Assembly (NCBI GenBank): GCA_024692235.1
Contig: JAILMW010000031.1
Span: 1-39,081, forward strand
Length of the DNA: 39,081 nt
Source: Saccharofermentans sp.
GTDB taxonomy: Bacteria > Bacillota > Clostridia > Saccharofermentanales > Saccharofermentanaceae
Direction of reading: 5' to 3'
Below the pieces are notes generated by a model. It was given only the letters and a program-made list of their open reading frames with translations. It did no database searches and was not told the origin of the DNA. This document shows, one piece after another, positions 5,577 to 14,221 of the stretch. Each line of letters begins with the position of its first letter. Within the stretch, counting starts at the first letter, position 1. Both the position numbers and the translations under genes were made by a program.

Positions 5577-6665
5577 ATGTTGGACGTATTGGATGAATGG
5601 ATCCTCGAGATCACGGGAGGAGGATTCAAGAGTGCGATCCTCTCCGCAGTTATCTATCTCGTTTTATCAGTAGTAGCAGCTTTTATAATATTCGTGGCAG
5701 TCTCTGCGATAGCAGGTGCCCAGGAGAAGCATTCCAGATCACAGGCCATTAAGAAGATAGCAGGCTTCAGCATTAAGCGCAAGATGCCGTATAAGGCTTT
5801 TGTATTCACCTTCTTCTTTTTCCTTTCGTATTTTGGTGAACACTTCAGATCATCCAAGGCTCTCGTAGATAAGGTCTCCTTATTCGGAATGATCGTAACT
5901 CTTATGATCATCGTAGCTTCTGCCATAGATATTGCATCAGACTTTTATGCTACCAAGAGGATCGCCAAGAGAAGACCTCTTAAGGGACCTCTTCAGATAT
6001 TAAAGTCACTTATCCTCTTCGTGTTCGGCATAGTAGTGCTTGCTATTCTTATAGGTCAAAGTCCGCTTGTTCTTATATCCGGTATCGGTACTTTTACCGC
6101 CATACTTTCTATCGTATTTAAGGACGCGCTCTTGGGCCTTGTTGCGGGAATCCAGATCACATCGGAGAATCTTCTTCAGATCGGCGACTGGATCAGCATA
6201 CCTTCAGCAGGAGTTGAAGGTACCGTCACGGACATAGCTCTTATCTCGGTCAAGGTAACTTCCTTCGACAACACGGTCACCACCGTCCCCGCGTATACTT
6301 TCCTTTCGACGCCTTTTAAGAACTGGCATAAGACCATAAATGAGCATAAGCGTCAGGTGTCCTTCACTCTCGCCATAGATCCTTCTTCCGTGATAAATGA
6401 AGATAACGGCACTAACCTCACACGCTTCAGGAATGAACTTATCGACAAGATAAAGGCAGACGAGCACGTCAATAAGGAGCTTTCCATTGTCGTAAGAACA
6501 GGCAAGAACAACGAGGGAAAAGGTATCCCTGTTGAAGTATTCTTCACTACCGATATATCCGAATATGACGAATACTGCCACTACGCTTCCGTCTATATAG
6601 ACAAAGCAGCGGCATCTCTTAAGGACTACGATCTCAAGGCTTTCAAGATCGCTTCTCTCGGATAG
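5577..6665 (+). CDS. MscS-family mechanosensitive ion channel
   Basis: A membrane channel that opens on membrane tension to release solutes in osmotic downshock. The start at 5577 is chosen for GGAGG six bases upstream; an in-frame ATG at 5502 has no such site. The protein has 362 residues. Four hydrophobic segments (about 18-47, 72-88, 98-121, 138-160) are followed by the pore helix and first beta layer (GIGTFTAILSIVFKDALLGLVAGIQI, split at 169-194 and continuing to GDWISIP). The Gly/Ala pattern of the pore helix and the VTSFDNTVTTVPAY segment are those of MscS and YbdG-type channels. Its 3' end overlaps the convergent gene by 23 bases. Confidence 0.93.
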   Translation: MLDVLDEWILEITGGGFKSAILSAVIYLVLSVVAAFIIFVAVSAIAGAQEKHSRSQAIKKIAGFSIKRKMPYKAFVFTFFFFLSYFGEHFRSSKALVDKVSLFGMIVTLMIIVASAIDIASDFYATKRIAKRRPLKGPLQILKSLILFVFGIVVLAILIGQSPLVLISGIGTFTAILSIVFKDALLGLVAGIQITSENLLQIGDWISIPSAGVEGTVTDIALISVKVTSFDNTVTTVPAYTFLSTPFKNWHKTINEHKRQVSFTLAIDPSSVINEDNGTNLTRFRNELIDKIKADEHVNKELSIVVRTGKNNEGKGIPVEVFFTTDISEYDEYCHYASVYIDKAAASLKDYDLKAFKIASLG

Positions 6666-7002
6666 CCTCTAAGATTTGATCTCTCATCTTATACATATGC
6701 TGCACGCTGTTCTCCAGGAAGTAGTAGTGCATAACATAAGGAACTACAAGTACCAGGAAAAGTGCGCTTAAGATAATGGCGGGAACAGAAGGCGTCGTCA
6801 GGATCAGAGCGATGGAGATGACCTCTAAGATAGCAAAGAGCACAGTAACTATAAGGTGAATCAGCCTTTCGTGCTGAAAGTAGGATATCTTGATCTCGAA
6901 CTCTTTAAGGACTTCCGATATCTTATCCTTGGAAGCCTCCTTCATATCAAGGTCAATAAAACCCTGTACCTTATTCATATAATCAAGGATATATCTCTTC
7001 AT
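6643..7002 (-). CDS. Small two-helix membrane protein of unknown function
   Basis: A 119-residue protein I do not recognise. Residues 1-45 are a charged amphipathic helix (VQGFIDLDMKEASKDKISE...). Two adjacent hydrophobic helices follow (about 46-70 and 72-92), then a short basic tail (MYKMRDQILEAIREKRS). It starts one base after the radical SAM gene stops, so it is probably the last gene of the dinB operon. Its end overlaps the convergent mscS gene by 23 bases. AGAGG about 11 bases upstream is a modest ribosome site. Confidence 0.75.
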   Translation of the reverse strand: MKRYILDYMNKVQGFIDLDMKEASKDKISEVLKEFEIKISYFQHERLIHLIVTVLFAILEVISIALILTTPSVPAIILSALFLVLVVPYVMHYYFLENSVQHMYKMRDQILEAIREKRS

Positions 7003-7003
7003 A

Positions 7004-7879
7004 TCAGGAGAACCTCTTATTTATATAATTAACTACATTCCTTTTGTTGGCAGTCCACATGGGAGCCAGAAGAAGGCTCTTGGGTCCGTCGCCTGTCAGC
7101 CTGTGGACTACGACATGCGAAGGAAGCATATCGATCGCCTGCTCTACAATATCAAAATACTCCTCCATGGACAGTACTTCAATCCTGCCTTCTTCCCACT
7201 CTTTCTCATAGCGTGTCCCCTTGAGGATGTAAAGGCATGTGAACTTTATCCCGTCAGTTCCGGCTTCTACCGCGGTCCTGACAGATGACATCATCTCATC
7301 TAATGTCTCACCCGGAAGACCGAATATGATGTGAGTTATAACTTCGCAGCCGGCCTTCTTAAGGTCGCTTACGGCTTTTATATATTCACATGTCTCATAG
7401 CCCCTGCCAAAGCTTTTTGCCGTCCTGTCGTCAGAAGTCTGAAGCCCCAGTTCCACCATGAGAGGGATCTTCTTAGAGATATCCTTTAATACTTCCAGGA
7501 TGTCTTCCGGAAGACAATCCGGCCTCGTACCTATGGCAAGTGCTTCCACCTTGGGATGAGAAGAAGCTTCTTCCAGGCTTTTTCTGAGATACAAAGGATC
7601 ACAGTAAGTTCCCGTAAAGCTCTGAAAATACGCGATATATCCCGTCTCTCCTTTAACTTTCCCGGAAAGTCTTATTACGGCTTCATCTATCTGTTCCGTG
7701 ACAGACTTTTTCTTATCCGAAGCAAACTCACCGGAACCTCCTGCCGAACAGAATGCACAGCCTCCTGTTCCCTTTGTGCCGTCTCTGTTGGGACATGTAA
7801 CATCCAAGCTTATTGCAGCCTTATACATCTTGTGTCCGAATCTTTCCTTAAAGTATGTATTCGCGTCGTTATATCTCAT
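7004..7879 (-). CDS. Radical SAM protein, YhcC/TIGR01212 family
   Basis: A 291-residue member of the YhcC (E. coli) / YtqA (B. subtilis) radical SAM family, whose function is not established. The cluster ligands C29, C41 and C44 lie in VTCPNRDGTKGTGGCAFC, with the long first spacing typical of this family. Family blocks GYIAYFQSFTGTYC, ALAIGTRPDCL, ELGLQTSDD and HIIFGLPGET follow in order. Its start overlaps the end of the upstream polymerase gene by four bases (ATGA), so the two are translationally coupled. Length is slightly under the usual ~300 residues but complete. Confidence 0.93.
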   Translation of the reverse strand: MRYNDANTYFKERFGHKMYKAAISLDVTCPNRDGTKGTGGCAFCSAGGSGEFASDKKKSVTEQIDEAVIRLSGKVKGETGYIAYFQSFTGTYCDPLYLRKSLEEASSHPKVEALAIGTRPDCLPEDILEVLKDISKKIPLMVELGLQTSDDRTAKSFGRGYETCEYIKAVSDLKKAGCEVITHIIFGLPGETLDEMMSSVRTAVEAGTDGIKFTCLYILKGTRYEKEWEEGRIEVLSMEEYFDIVEQAIDMLPSHVVVHRLTGDGPKSLLLAPMWTANKRNVVNYINKRFS

Positions 7880-9105
7880 CTTAAAGTCCCGCCCTCTTTC
7901 CTGAGAGGATCCCTGTCATAGTCGGCCATTCCGCCAAGCTCTGCAAGGTTCTTGACAGTGCCGCTGCCGTAACGGGAATTGATCTTATCTATGGCATCGT
8001 TTATCTTCCTGCTTCGTTGCGTCTCTTCCTGCACTTCAAATAGGGAGATCTGACTTCCGCTTCCCGCCTTGGTGAGCTTACTGCATTTTATGCCGATACT
8101 CCTTATTGGCGCATGCCAGTCGTAGGACTCGTCGAAAAGCACCCTTGCCGCTTCAAAGAGATCTTTGGCACTGTCCGTAGGAATAAGAAGTCCCTTCTGA
8201 TGTTCGTACTTATTAAGGTCACGATCCCTTACATATAGTGCGATGCCGCCTGCCTCAAGACCTCTTCTTCTAAGCCTTGCCGCAGTGCCGGAACAAAGAC
8301 CGTGAAGCGTACCGTATACCTGCTCGGGCGTCACCATATCCTCGGGAGTCGTCGTAGAGTTATTTATAGACTTTAATTCTCTCTCGTAGTCTGCCCTTGC
8401 CACGGGACTGTCGTCATTGCCGTTAGCGTACTGCCACAGCATTACCCCTGCCTTACCGAGGTAATCCGAGATATAGTCCTTATCGGCATTTGCAAGATCA
8501 CCTATGGTCCTGACGTTGATCTCGGAAAGCCTTGAGGCAGACTTCTTCCCCGCAAAGAGAAGGTCCGATACCGGAAGCGGCCATACTATATCTTTATAGT
8601 TATCTTCCGATATGTATGTAGTGGCGTCCGGCTTTTTGTAATCGGATCCGAGCTTGGCAAACACCTTATTGAAGCTGACTCCGACAGAGCACGTAAGGCT
8701 GAACTCATTTCTTACTCTGGCTCTTATCTCGTCAGCTACCATGACAGGATCCTTGCCCTTGCAGTAGTCGGTCACGTCCAGCCAGCATTCGTCTATTCCG
8801 AAGGACTCCACCAGATCCGTATACTCCGTGTACATCGCCTTGAGTTTCTTTGAGATACTAACATAAAGATCGTAGTGGGAAGGTATGGTGATAAGATCAG
8901 GACACTTTCTCTTAGCTTCCCATATGGCTTCGGCAGTCTTTACTCCCGCCTTGGAGGCAAGTTCGTTCTTGGCAAGGATGATGCCGTGCCTCTTCTCCTC
9001 GTCTCCGGCGACTGCCATGGGCACGTTTTTATACTCCGGATGAGAGATCATCTCAACCGAGGCAAAATAGCAGTTCTGGTCTATGTGAAATACGGTCCTT
9101 CCCAT
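7876..9105 (-). CDS. dinB: Y-family DNA polymerase (DinB/UmuC type)
   Basis: A lesion-bypass DNA polymerase of 409 residues. The start at 9105 is chosen because MGRTVFHIDQNC is the family N-terminus and AAAGGAAGG lies just upstream; a longer reading to 9171 adds only residues with no family match. Catalytic carboxylates are D9 (HIDQNCYFASVE) and D105/E106 (SFGIDECWLDV). The helix-hairpin-helix (about 185-215) and little-finger domain (about 245-360) follow in normal order. The C-terminal 50 residues (SLFEVQEETQ...) lack a clear clamp-binding QxxLF but contain QISLF. First gene of a three-gene operon with the radical SAM and small membrane proteins. No LexA box seen by eye. Confidence 0.93.
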   Translation of the reverse strand: MGRTVFHIDQNCYFASVEMISHPEYKNVPMAVAGDEEKRHGIILAKNELASKAGVKTAEAIWEAKRKCPDLITIPSHYDLYVSISKKLKAMYTEYTDLVESFGIDECWLDVTDYCKGKDPVMVADEIRARVRNEFSLTCSVGVSFNKVFAKLGSDYKKPDATTYISEDNYKDIVWPLPVSDLLFAGKKSASRLSEINVRTIGDLANADKDYISDYLGKAGVMLWQYANGNDDSPVARADYERELKSINNSTTTPEDMVTPEQVYGTLHGLCSGTAARLRRRGLEAGGIALYVRDRDLNKYEHQKGLLIPTDSAKDLFEAARVLFDESYDWHAPIRSIGIKCSKLTKAGSGSQISLFEVQEETQRSRKINDAIDKINSRYGSGTVKNLAELGGMADYDRDPLRKEGGTLR

Positions 9106-9206
9106 ATCCTTCCTTTCTCGAAACGCCCTTATTCTAGCACCTTCAGAGGATACCCGCAAACATTCGTTCATGCATTTGCGAATATATAAACTTTTTGTTA
9201 ACTGTG

Positions 9207-9234
9207 TTGTAATTTTGTTTAATCCGATTATAAT
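9207..9234 (+). promoter_or_regulatory. Promoter of the response regulator gene
   Basis: TTGTAA (9207-9212) and TATAAT (9229-9234) lie 16 bases apart, about 50 bases before the start codon. The surrounding 9172-9268 stretch is AT-rich and otherwise empty, and must also hold the opposite-facing dinB promoter. Confidence 0.65.
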
Positions 9235-9284
9235 TAAAGCGAAATATCAAATATATAAGAAATGATTAAAGGAGGAACGGACCG

Positions 9285-9995
9285 ATGGCTCAGCATAAGA
9301 TTCTTCTCGTTGATGACGATACCGACATTCTCGAGATCAACCGTGCCTTTCTTGAGAGCGAGGGTTACGAGGTAGTGACCGCTACGAACATCGCTCAGAC
9401 AATGGAAAAGGTTCAGCTTCATAACTTCGATTGCATAGTATTGGACGTAATGCTTCCCGACGGAAGCGCTTTCGAGCTCCCTCCCAGAATTGCAGTATAT
9501 TCAGGAGCTCCCATCATCTTCCTTACCGCCAGAGAGCAGGTAGAGGACAGGATACAAGGATTTAAGGTAGGTGCCGATGACTACATCACAAAGCCCTACT
9601 CTCTTCCCGAGTTAAGCCTTCGTATCAACGCACACATCAGACGTAACATGAAGAGCGAGGGTTTCCTTATGGAATTCCCGCCTCTTAAGATCAATATCAA
9701 GACTCGTGAGGTAACACTCAAGGACAACCCCGTTCACCTTACGAACCGTGAGTTCGATATCTTAAGACTCCTTGCAGAGACTCCCAACGTTATCGTTCCT
9801 TTCGCAAGGATCTACTCCCATGTATGGGGCGATGACTCCGCTTGCGACAACCACCTTGTAATGGTAAACATCTCCTACCTTCGTAAGAAAATGGAGAAGA
9901 TCGCACCTGAGATCACATTCGTTAAGACTGAGTGGGGTATCGGATACTCCTTCGCTTACCCGCCCGTAAAGAACAGCATGCACGGTGAGTATTGA
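9285..9995 (+). CDS. OmpR/PhoB-family response regulator
   Basis: A 236-residue two-component transcription regulator. The receiver domain (1-115) carries D10/D11, the phosphorylation site D54 (IVLDVMLPDG), T81 and K103. The C-terminal winged helix (about 130-228) has the OmpR-type pattern NREFDILRLLAETPN ... ARIYSHVWG ... HLVMVNISYLRKKME ... GIGYSF. AAAGGAGG lies ahead of the ATG. It is followed by the histidine kinase, almost certainly its partner, after an 85-base gap holding a stable hairpin. Target genes are unknown. Confidence 0.95.
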   Translation: MAQHKILLVDDDTDILEINRAFLESEGYEVVTATNIAQTMEKVQLHNFDCIVLDVMLPDGSAFELPPRIAVYSGAPIIFLTAREQVEDRIQGFKVGADDYITKPYSLPELSLRINAHIRRNMKSEGFLMEFPPLKINIKTREVTLKDNPVHLTNREFDILRLLAETPNVIVPFARIYSHVWGDDSACDNHLVMVNISYLRKKMEKIAPEITFVKTEWGIGYSFAYPPVKNSMHGEY

Positions 9996-10021
9996 TTATA
10001 GTCGCTTAATTAAGTAAAATT

Positions 10022-10052
10022 ACGCCCGATGAGACATGCGCTCGTCGGGCGT
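10022..10052 (+). promoter_or_regulatory. Hairpin between response regulator and kinase genes
   Basis: ACGCCCGATGAG pairs with CTCGTCGGGCGT (12 pairs, one G-U) around a seven-base loop. Only ATCTGTT follows, a poor U-tract. It may act as a weak terminator or mRNA-stability element, lowering kinase levels relative to the regulator. Confidence 0.6.
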
Positions 10053-10080
10053 ATCTGTTAAAAGGACAAGGAAACTCAAG

Positions 10081-12279
10081 ATGGCATCAGGAAACACCAA
10101 AACTTCATTAAAGCTCGAGAACGATTCAGTCACGAGACAGCTCATGACCGTTCTGGTATTCTTGCTGACCTTTATCCTTACCTCGCAGATAATGCATCTT
10201 ACAAATAACAGGAATGATTCGGGCGTCCCCTACTCCAACTCTGAGCATACTTATTCCATCACGGATCAGTTTGAGGACTCGAGCACCCTCTTCTTCGACG
10301 ATCACTGGATCGTAGTCCCCAATATCCACCCCGGTGCCTTGGAGATACATTCCTTTAAGTATTCCTATTTTCCCACATATGCTCACTTCGAGAACGTCAG
10401 CATAAGCAGCAGATCAGGCTGGAATGACTTAGGTCCGGGTTCGATCATCTACAATGCCGGCGAGTTCCCTACCCTTATCAGATTTAACGGTGGAAGAGGA
10501 CCTCACGCAGGTCATTACGACTACTGTGTCGCTTATCTTAATAAGTTCAAGTTCAATAACAACATCTCCACCGCTTACCTGAGCATTCCCGATATCCACG
10601 GTGAGGCCAGGGTATTCTGTAACGGTATGTATGAAGGTGAACTTGGAGATACAGCCTCCGAGACTAAGCTTGACTTCTCCTGCGGTTACTACAGTATCCC
10701 TATCCACGCAGATCAGTACGGATATGCGGAAGTCGTTATAGTAGTCACTTGCCAGGAAGGCACATATGCTCCCGGTATACTGTCGGCACCCGCCATTTCG
10801 CTCAAGACGACAGATACAAAGGCTATCGTCATATCCTCGGTATGGTTCGCCATCCTTATCACCCTGACGGTATTCTTTACTCTCGGCGGCTTTATCATAA
10901 CCCGTACCACCGCAGGTCTTCACAAGTTCGGAATACTTCTCATATACGAGCTCGCATTCCTAACGTATCTTACATTACACGAGAGATATGTCATCACATA
11001 TTCCGTCACCAGGACGAAGGCGTGCTATGCGCTCGTAGTCATTATGGCTGCTACGGCTTACTCCTTCGTATCGTCTCTTTTCTCAGACTCCGAGTTCAAC
11101 AGGAAGCATCCTTTCTTCAGATGGGATTCTCTTCTTATCATCGCCATAGGTCTCGGTCTCGGCGCTGTACCTCTTATCGATAATACGGTATGGTCCGACT
11201 CAAGGCACATCGCTTTCCCTTATATATATACATTTGTACTGTCAGCGATCATGGCTTTAAAGATACTGTTCTTCTACCTTAAAGAGAAAGCCAGCACCTT
11301 CGGTCTTGTTGCTTCCGCTACTTTCCTTTTCATGTTCGTTTACATGCATGAAGATCCGACTACCAAATACAATATACCCTTCTATTCCATGTTCTTCGCT
11401 ATTGCGATCTCCGTCATATCGGTATATTTCTTCTTCTTATATGTACATCAGTATAAGGTGCTCGCGAAGACGTCAGAGAGACTTCGCTACCTCGTCAAGG
11501 AGAAGACTCTTCATATATCGGAGATCAACAGGGATCTTTATAACACCAACAAGAAGCTCCTTGAGAACGAAGAAGCACGTAAGAACGTCCTTTCCAACGT
11601 GTCCCATGACTTAAGGACTCCCGTTACCGCCATAAGGGGCTACGCGGAGCTCTTATCTACAGCCAGGAAGAATATGAAGGACGAGCAGATAGATAACTAT
11701 CTTACGAATATAATAAAGAGATCTCAGCAGATGGAGCGTATCGTCGCCGATATCGTCGAGCTTACCAGGATGGAGTCCAACACCAACGAGTTCAGCTTTA
11801 CTGACGTATCCATGGCAGAGCTCTTAGATGAGCTTTATATGCTCTACGAAGGCGACCTTCACGGCACATCCAAGAAGCTCACGCTGGAACTTCCCGAAGA
11901 CGATTTCCTCATAGTAAAGGCAGATCCCAAGAAGATAAGCCGAGTCTTCGAGAATCTTATATCTAATGCCATCAATTATACTTACGATGAAGCCCTCATA
12001 AAGGTCAGAGCCTGGAGGAGCGATGCTGATAAGCCCGTGTCCGAGCAAAGGATCCATATAGAGATAGCCGATAACGGTATCGGTATTCCCAAGGAAGAGA
12101 TAGCCAAAGTCTTCGACCGCTTCTACCGCGCGAAGAACTCCGGTCAGAACATAAAGGGTACAGGACTTGGTCTGTCCATAGTAAAGACCATAATAGAACA
12201 TCACGATGCGGATATCACCGTAGAGAGCCGACTGGGCTCAGGTACGACGTTCCACATCGTGATGAAAGCAACTTTTTGA
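10081..12279 (+). CDS. 7TMR-DISM-type sensor histidine kinase
   Basis: A 732-residue kinase. I chose the ATG at 10081 with AAGG eight bases upstream; an earlier in-frame ATG lies inside the hairpin stem-loop. One hydrophobic helix (about 22-40) precedes an extracellular beta-rich sensor (about 41-247). Seven hydrophobic helices follow (about 248-458), matching the 7TMR-DISM layout. Then come a short coiled coil, the dimerization helix with phospho-acceptor H509 (SNVSHDLRTP), and the ATPase domain with N box (NLISNAINY), G1 (DNGIGIP), F (FDRFYR) and G2 (GTGLGLSI). The extracellular 7TMR-DISM domain often binds carbohydrate, so a sugar-related signal is plausible but unproven. Pairs with the upstream regulator. 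Confidence 0.92.
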   Translation: MASGNTKTSLKLENDSVTRQLMTVLVFLLTFILTSQIMHLTNNRNDSGVPYSNSEHTYSITDQFEDSSTLFFDDHWIVVPNIHPGALEIHSFKYSYFPTYAHFENVSISSRSGWNDLGPGSIIYNAGEFPTLIRFNGGRGPHAGHYDYCVAYLNKFKFNNNISTAYLSIPDIHGEARVFCNGMYEGELGDTASETKLDFSCGYYSIPIHADQYGYAEVVIVVTCQEGTYAPGILSAPAISLKTTDTKAIVISSVWFAILITLTVFFTLGGFIITRTTAGLHKFGILLIYELAFLTYLTLHERYVITYSVTRTKACYALVVIMAATAYSFVSSLFSDSEFNRKHPFFRWDSLLIIAIGLGLGAVPLIDNTVWSDSRHIAFPYIYTFVLSAIMALKILFFYLKEKASTFGLVASATFLFMFVYMHEDPTTKYNIPFYSMFFAIAISVISVYFFFLYVHQYKVLAKTSERLRYLVKEKTLHISEINRDLYNTNKKLLENEEARKNVLSNVSHDLRTPVTAIRGYAELLSTARKNMKDEQIDNYLTNIIKRSQQMERIVADIVELTRMESNTNEFSFTDVSMAELLDELYMLYEGDLHGTSKKLTLELPEDDFLIVKADPKKISRVFENLISNAINYTYDEALIKVRAWRSDADKPVSEQRIHIEIADNGIGIPKEEIAKVFDRFYRAKNSGQNIKGTGLGLSIVKTIIEHHDADITVESRLGSGTTFHIVMKATF

Positions 12280-12290
12280 TCAGTTATTGA

Positions 12291-12497
12291 TCAGGCCTCT
12301 TTTGCCTTAAAATACTCGTTGAGCTCTGCGATAAGTGCATCACAGTCCATACCGTGTACATAGCATGCTTCTTCAATAGTCTCGCCTGTTGCCATAACGC
12401 AACCGAGACAGTGAAGACCGGAATTCATAAGGATAGGTGCAACACCCTGATCTGCTGCAACAACGTCACCGATGATAGTATCTTTTGTAATCTCCAC
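12291..12497 (-). CDS. DUF1858 redox-disulfide domain protein
   Basis: A 68-residue protein made of a single DUF1858 domain, the type found at the start of ScdA-like and hybrid-cluster-associated proteins. The conserved pair C30/C33 lies in LHCLGCVMATGETIEEAC. The domain probably acts as a thiol redox or metal-associated switch; the partner is unknown. The start codon is GTG, with GGAGGA about eight bases upstream. Monocistronic: convergent with the histidine kinase and divergent from the HU gene. Confidence 0.88.
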   Translation of the reverse strand: MEITKDTIIGDVVAADQGVAPILMNSGLHCLGCVMATGETIEEACYVHGMDCDALIAELNEYFKAKEA

Positions 12498-12608
12498 AGT
12501 ACTCTTCCTCCACTGATAATAATATGCCCGCCGTTCTCCGTCGGACGCCTATAGCATACACTATAGAGATAATTTTGTCATAGAAACTCCGAAAACTTAT
12601 AAAGATCA

Positions 12609-12632
12609 GTCATTTTGCGCTATCAAAATGAC
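12609..12632. promoter_or_regulatory. Perfect palindrome upstream of the HU promoter (operator candidate)
   Basis: GTCATTTTG and CAAAATGAC are perfect nine-base arms around six bases. The site ends eight bases before the HU -35 box. A further TTTTGTCA half-site lies at about 12574-12581 in the same intergenic region. A dimeric regulator is the likely reader. Confidence 0.6.
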
Positions 12633-12640
12633 AAAACGGC

Positions 12641-12669
12641 TTGACACCATGCGGTTTTCAGTACATAAT
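12641..12669 (+). promoter_or_regulatory. HU gene promoter
   Basis: TTGACA (12641-12646) and CATAAT (12664-12669) are separated by 17 bases, about 45 bases before the HU start. The full -35 consensus fits an abundant nucleoid protein. Confidence 0.85.
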
Positions 12670-12714
12670 AACTGTGCAAATTGCCTATAAACGTAGGTAC
12701 AAGGAGGCTATAAC

Positions 12715-12999
12715 ATGAATAAAACAGATCTTATTGATGCAATCGCAGCTAAGGCTGAAATCTCCAAGAAGGACGCTGAGACAGCTCTCAAGGCTACAAT
12801 CGAGTCCATCGAGGAAGCTCTCAAGAACGATGAGAAGGTTGTTCTTGTTGGCTTTGGTACATTCTCTGTTAAGGAGAGAGCAGCTCGCACAGGTCGTAAC
12901 CCCAGCACAGGTAAGTCGATCAAGATCGCTGCATCCAAGGCTCCCGCTTTCAAGGCTGGTAAGGAGCTCAAGGATATCGTTAACAGCAAGAAGAAGTAA
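12715..12999 (+). CDS. hup: HU-family histone-like DNA-binding protein
   Basis: A 94-residue HU protein, a dimer that bends and compacts DNA in the nucleoid. It starts with [20 protein letters not shown], the usual helical base. It then has the conserved [20 protein letters not shown] arm with the intercalating proline region NPSTGKSI, and ends [15 protein letters not shown]. AAGGAGG lies eight bases before the ATG. It is a single-gene unit between a strong promoter with a palindromic operator and a UUCG-loop terminator. Codon use is strongly biased, consistent with high expression. Confidence 0.97.
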   Translation: MNKTDLIDAIAAKAEISKKDAETALKATIESIEEALKNDEKVVLVGFGTFSVKERAARTGRNPSTGKSIKIAASKAPAFKAGKELKDIVNSKKK

Positions 13000-13026
13000 T
13001 TTGATCTTGTTGAATAGCATTTAATT

Positions 13027-13055
13027 ACAGGCTGTCTTCGGACAGCCTGTTTTTT
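13027..13055 (+). terminator. HU gene terminator with UUCG loop
   Basis: ACAGGCTGTC-TTCG-GACAGCCTGT is followed by a run of T. It is one of the clearest intrinsic terminators in the window. Its T-tract overlaps the last codon of the convergent Spo0A_C-type gene. Confidence 0.95.
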
Positions 13056-13629
13056 ATGCCGTTACGAGCCCGCTTCTCTTCCTGACCTCCGTGGCCAGAA
13101 ATCTTATGACCGATATGCTCTTCATCTTCTTTTCCTTGAAGTTGCTCTTATATATCGCATATCGGATATTCCTCTCTACATGGTTATAGTTGATCTCCAG
13201 AGAATCCGCCGCATAGTCGAATAATACCTTGGGGCTCAAATGGCCCGTACTCTCACGCAGGGCGATCTTCGTTACAAGGATAAATATCGCCCTGGTCCCC
13301 AGAAGGGACGGTTCGAAGTGATGTTCCCTTAAGACATCCTCTACTGTAGAGGCAAGTGCACCTTCGTTTACTCCCCCCGGTAATACATTCTCCCCGGGTT
13401 GCCCCTCTTCTCTTATCTCCTCTATTATGTCGTGTATATGCCTTGCTGCGTATCCGGGATTTCTCCTGGCGTCTACGACGTAATGCACCTTGCCTTCGGC
13501 ATCTGTCACGCCGATTATGCCTTTCCTCTTGAGCATCCCGTTGAGCGTCTTTAAGAGAAACTCATCGTCGCATACCACATAAATGCCGGTCTCGGTATCG
13601 GTAAGCTCCCTGCTGCTCCTTCGATTCAT
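13054..13629 (-). CDS. Regulator with a Spo0A C-terminal-type DNA-binding domain
   Basis: The start at 13629 is chosen for GGAGG ten bases upstream; the protein is then 191 residues. Residues 105-185 (GTRAIFILVTKIALRE ... YNHVERNIRYAIYKS ... SISVIRFLATEV) match the Spo0A effector domain, which binds 0A-box DNA. The N-terminal ~70 residues (GIYVVCDDEFLLKTLNGMLK ... HYVVDARRN) resemble a shortened receiver with an acidic pair (D21/D22) and an Asp at 53, far below the ~120 residues of a full receiver. It is therefore not Spo0A itself, but a small relative of unknown target. It is transcribed alone, ending inside the HU terminator. Confidence 0.8.
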   Translation of the reverse strand: MNRRSSRELTDTETGIYVVCDDEFLLKTLNGMLKRKGIIGVTDAEGKVHYVVDARRNPGYAARHIHDIIEEIREEGQPGENVLPGGVNEGALASTVEDVLREHHFEPSLLGTRAIFILVTKIALRESTGHLSPKVLFDYAADSLEINYNHVERNIRYAIYKSNFKEKKMKSISVIRFLATEVRKRSGLVTA

Positions 13630-13696
13630 CTCGATATAGCCTCCATTCTCTCTTGTTCTGTATATCAATATCTACCATCCGAAGGATCTTATGCGC

Positions 13697-13734
13697 AATA
13701 AAGAACACTCCCTGTTTTACAAAACAGAGAGTGT
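13697..13734 (-). terminator. Terminator of the ydbC-ligA operon
   Basis: On the minus strand ACACTC and GAGTGT plus an inner CTGTTTT/AAACAG helix form a long hairpin with a small loop (13705-13734). TTCTTTATT follows. It lies downstream of the last gene of the operon, which ends at 13763. Confidence 0.75.
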
Positions 13735-13762
13735 AAGGCTATCATTGACAGTCAAAGAAATT

Positions 13763-14221
13763 TTACTCTTCTTCGGTAGAAGTTATAGAGGTCTGCTTTT
13801 CCTCACTTATGGAGTTATCCACATCGACTTCTTCGGTCACGACGACCTCCACCGCATAATGTCCGTATCTGGTATATCTTATCTTGACGTTAGCGCCCTC
13901 TTCCGGGATATCCCTCAAAGGATTGATGTAATACCTCTCGCCGTCTACGGTAAGAGCATTATTGAAGACTGAGACATCTTCCAGAGTGCCGGTATATGAA
14001 TAGTAGTTATCGCTCTTTACGGAAGCTATGGCAAGGAGCCTCGGAGCCGTAAAATACGCCGTATAAGCAACTGCTGCCGCACAGAATAATAGTGGTAGGA
14101 AATAAGCCACGGGATTACGTGTCTTACCCCTCTTATTCCTGTTGGAGCATATGACGCACAGTATTATCAGCACCAGAGCCACTATCGTGTGCACGGAGAG
14201 ATTGGCGATAAAGTATTTCAT
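13763..14221 (-). CDS. Membrane protein of unknown function
   Basis: A 152-residue protein I do not recognise. Two hydrophobic helices (about 8-27 and 38-60) are followed by a beta-rich soluble part (about 65-130, with TGTLEDVSVFNNALTVDGER and IRYTRYGHYAVEVVV) and an acidic, Ser/Thr/Glu-rich tail. The soluble part is probably outside the cell. Its start overlaps the end of the formyl-THF cyclo-ligase gene by four bases. It is the last gene of the operon that also holds ligA, with a terminator about 30 bases downstream. Confidence 0.75.
   Translation of the reverse strand: MKYFIANLSVHTIVALVLIILCVICSNRNKRGKTRNPVAYFLPLLFCAAAVAYTAYFTAPRLLAIASVKSDNYYSYTGTLEDVSVFNNALTVDGERYYINPLRDIPEEGANVKIRYTRYGHYAVEVVVTEEVDVDNSISEEKQTSITSTEEE

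Noticed and set aside
9106..9171. Longer N-terminus of the Y-family polymerase
   Set aside because: Family homology begins at MGRTVFHID, and a good ribosome site lies just before it.
12280..12300. TGATCA-GTTAT-TGATCA hairpin between the kinase and DUF1858 genes
   Set aside because: The stem has only six A/T-rich pairs and no convincing T-tract directly after it, so I do not call it a terminator.
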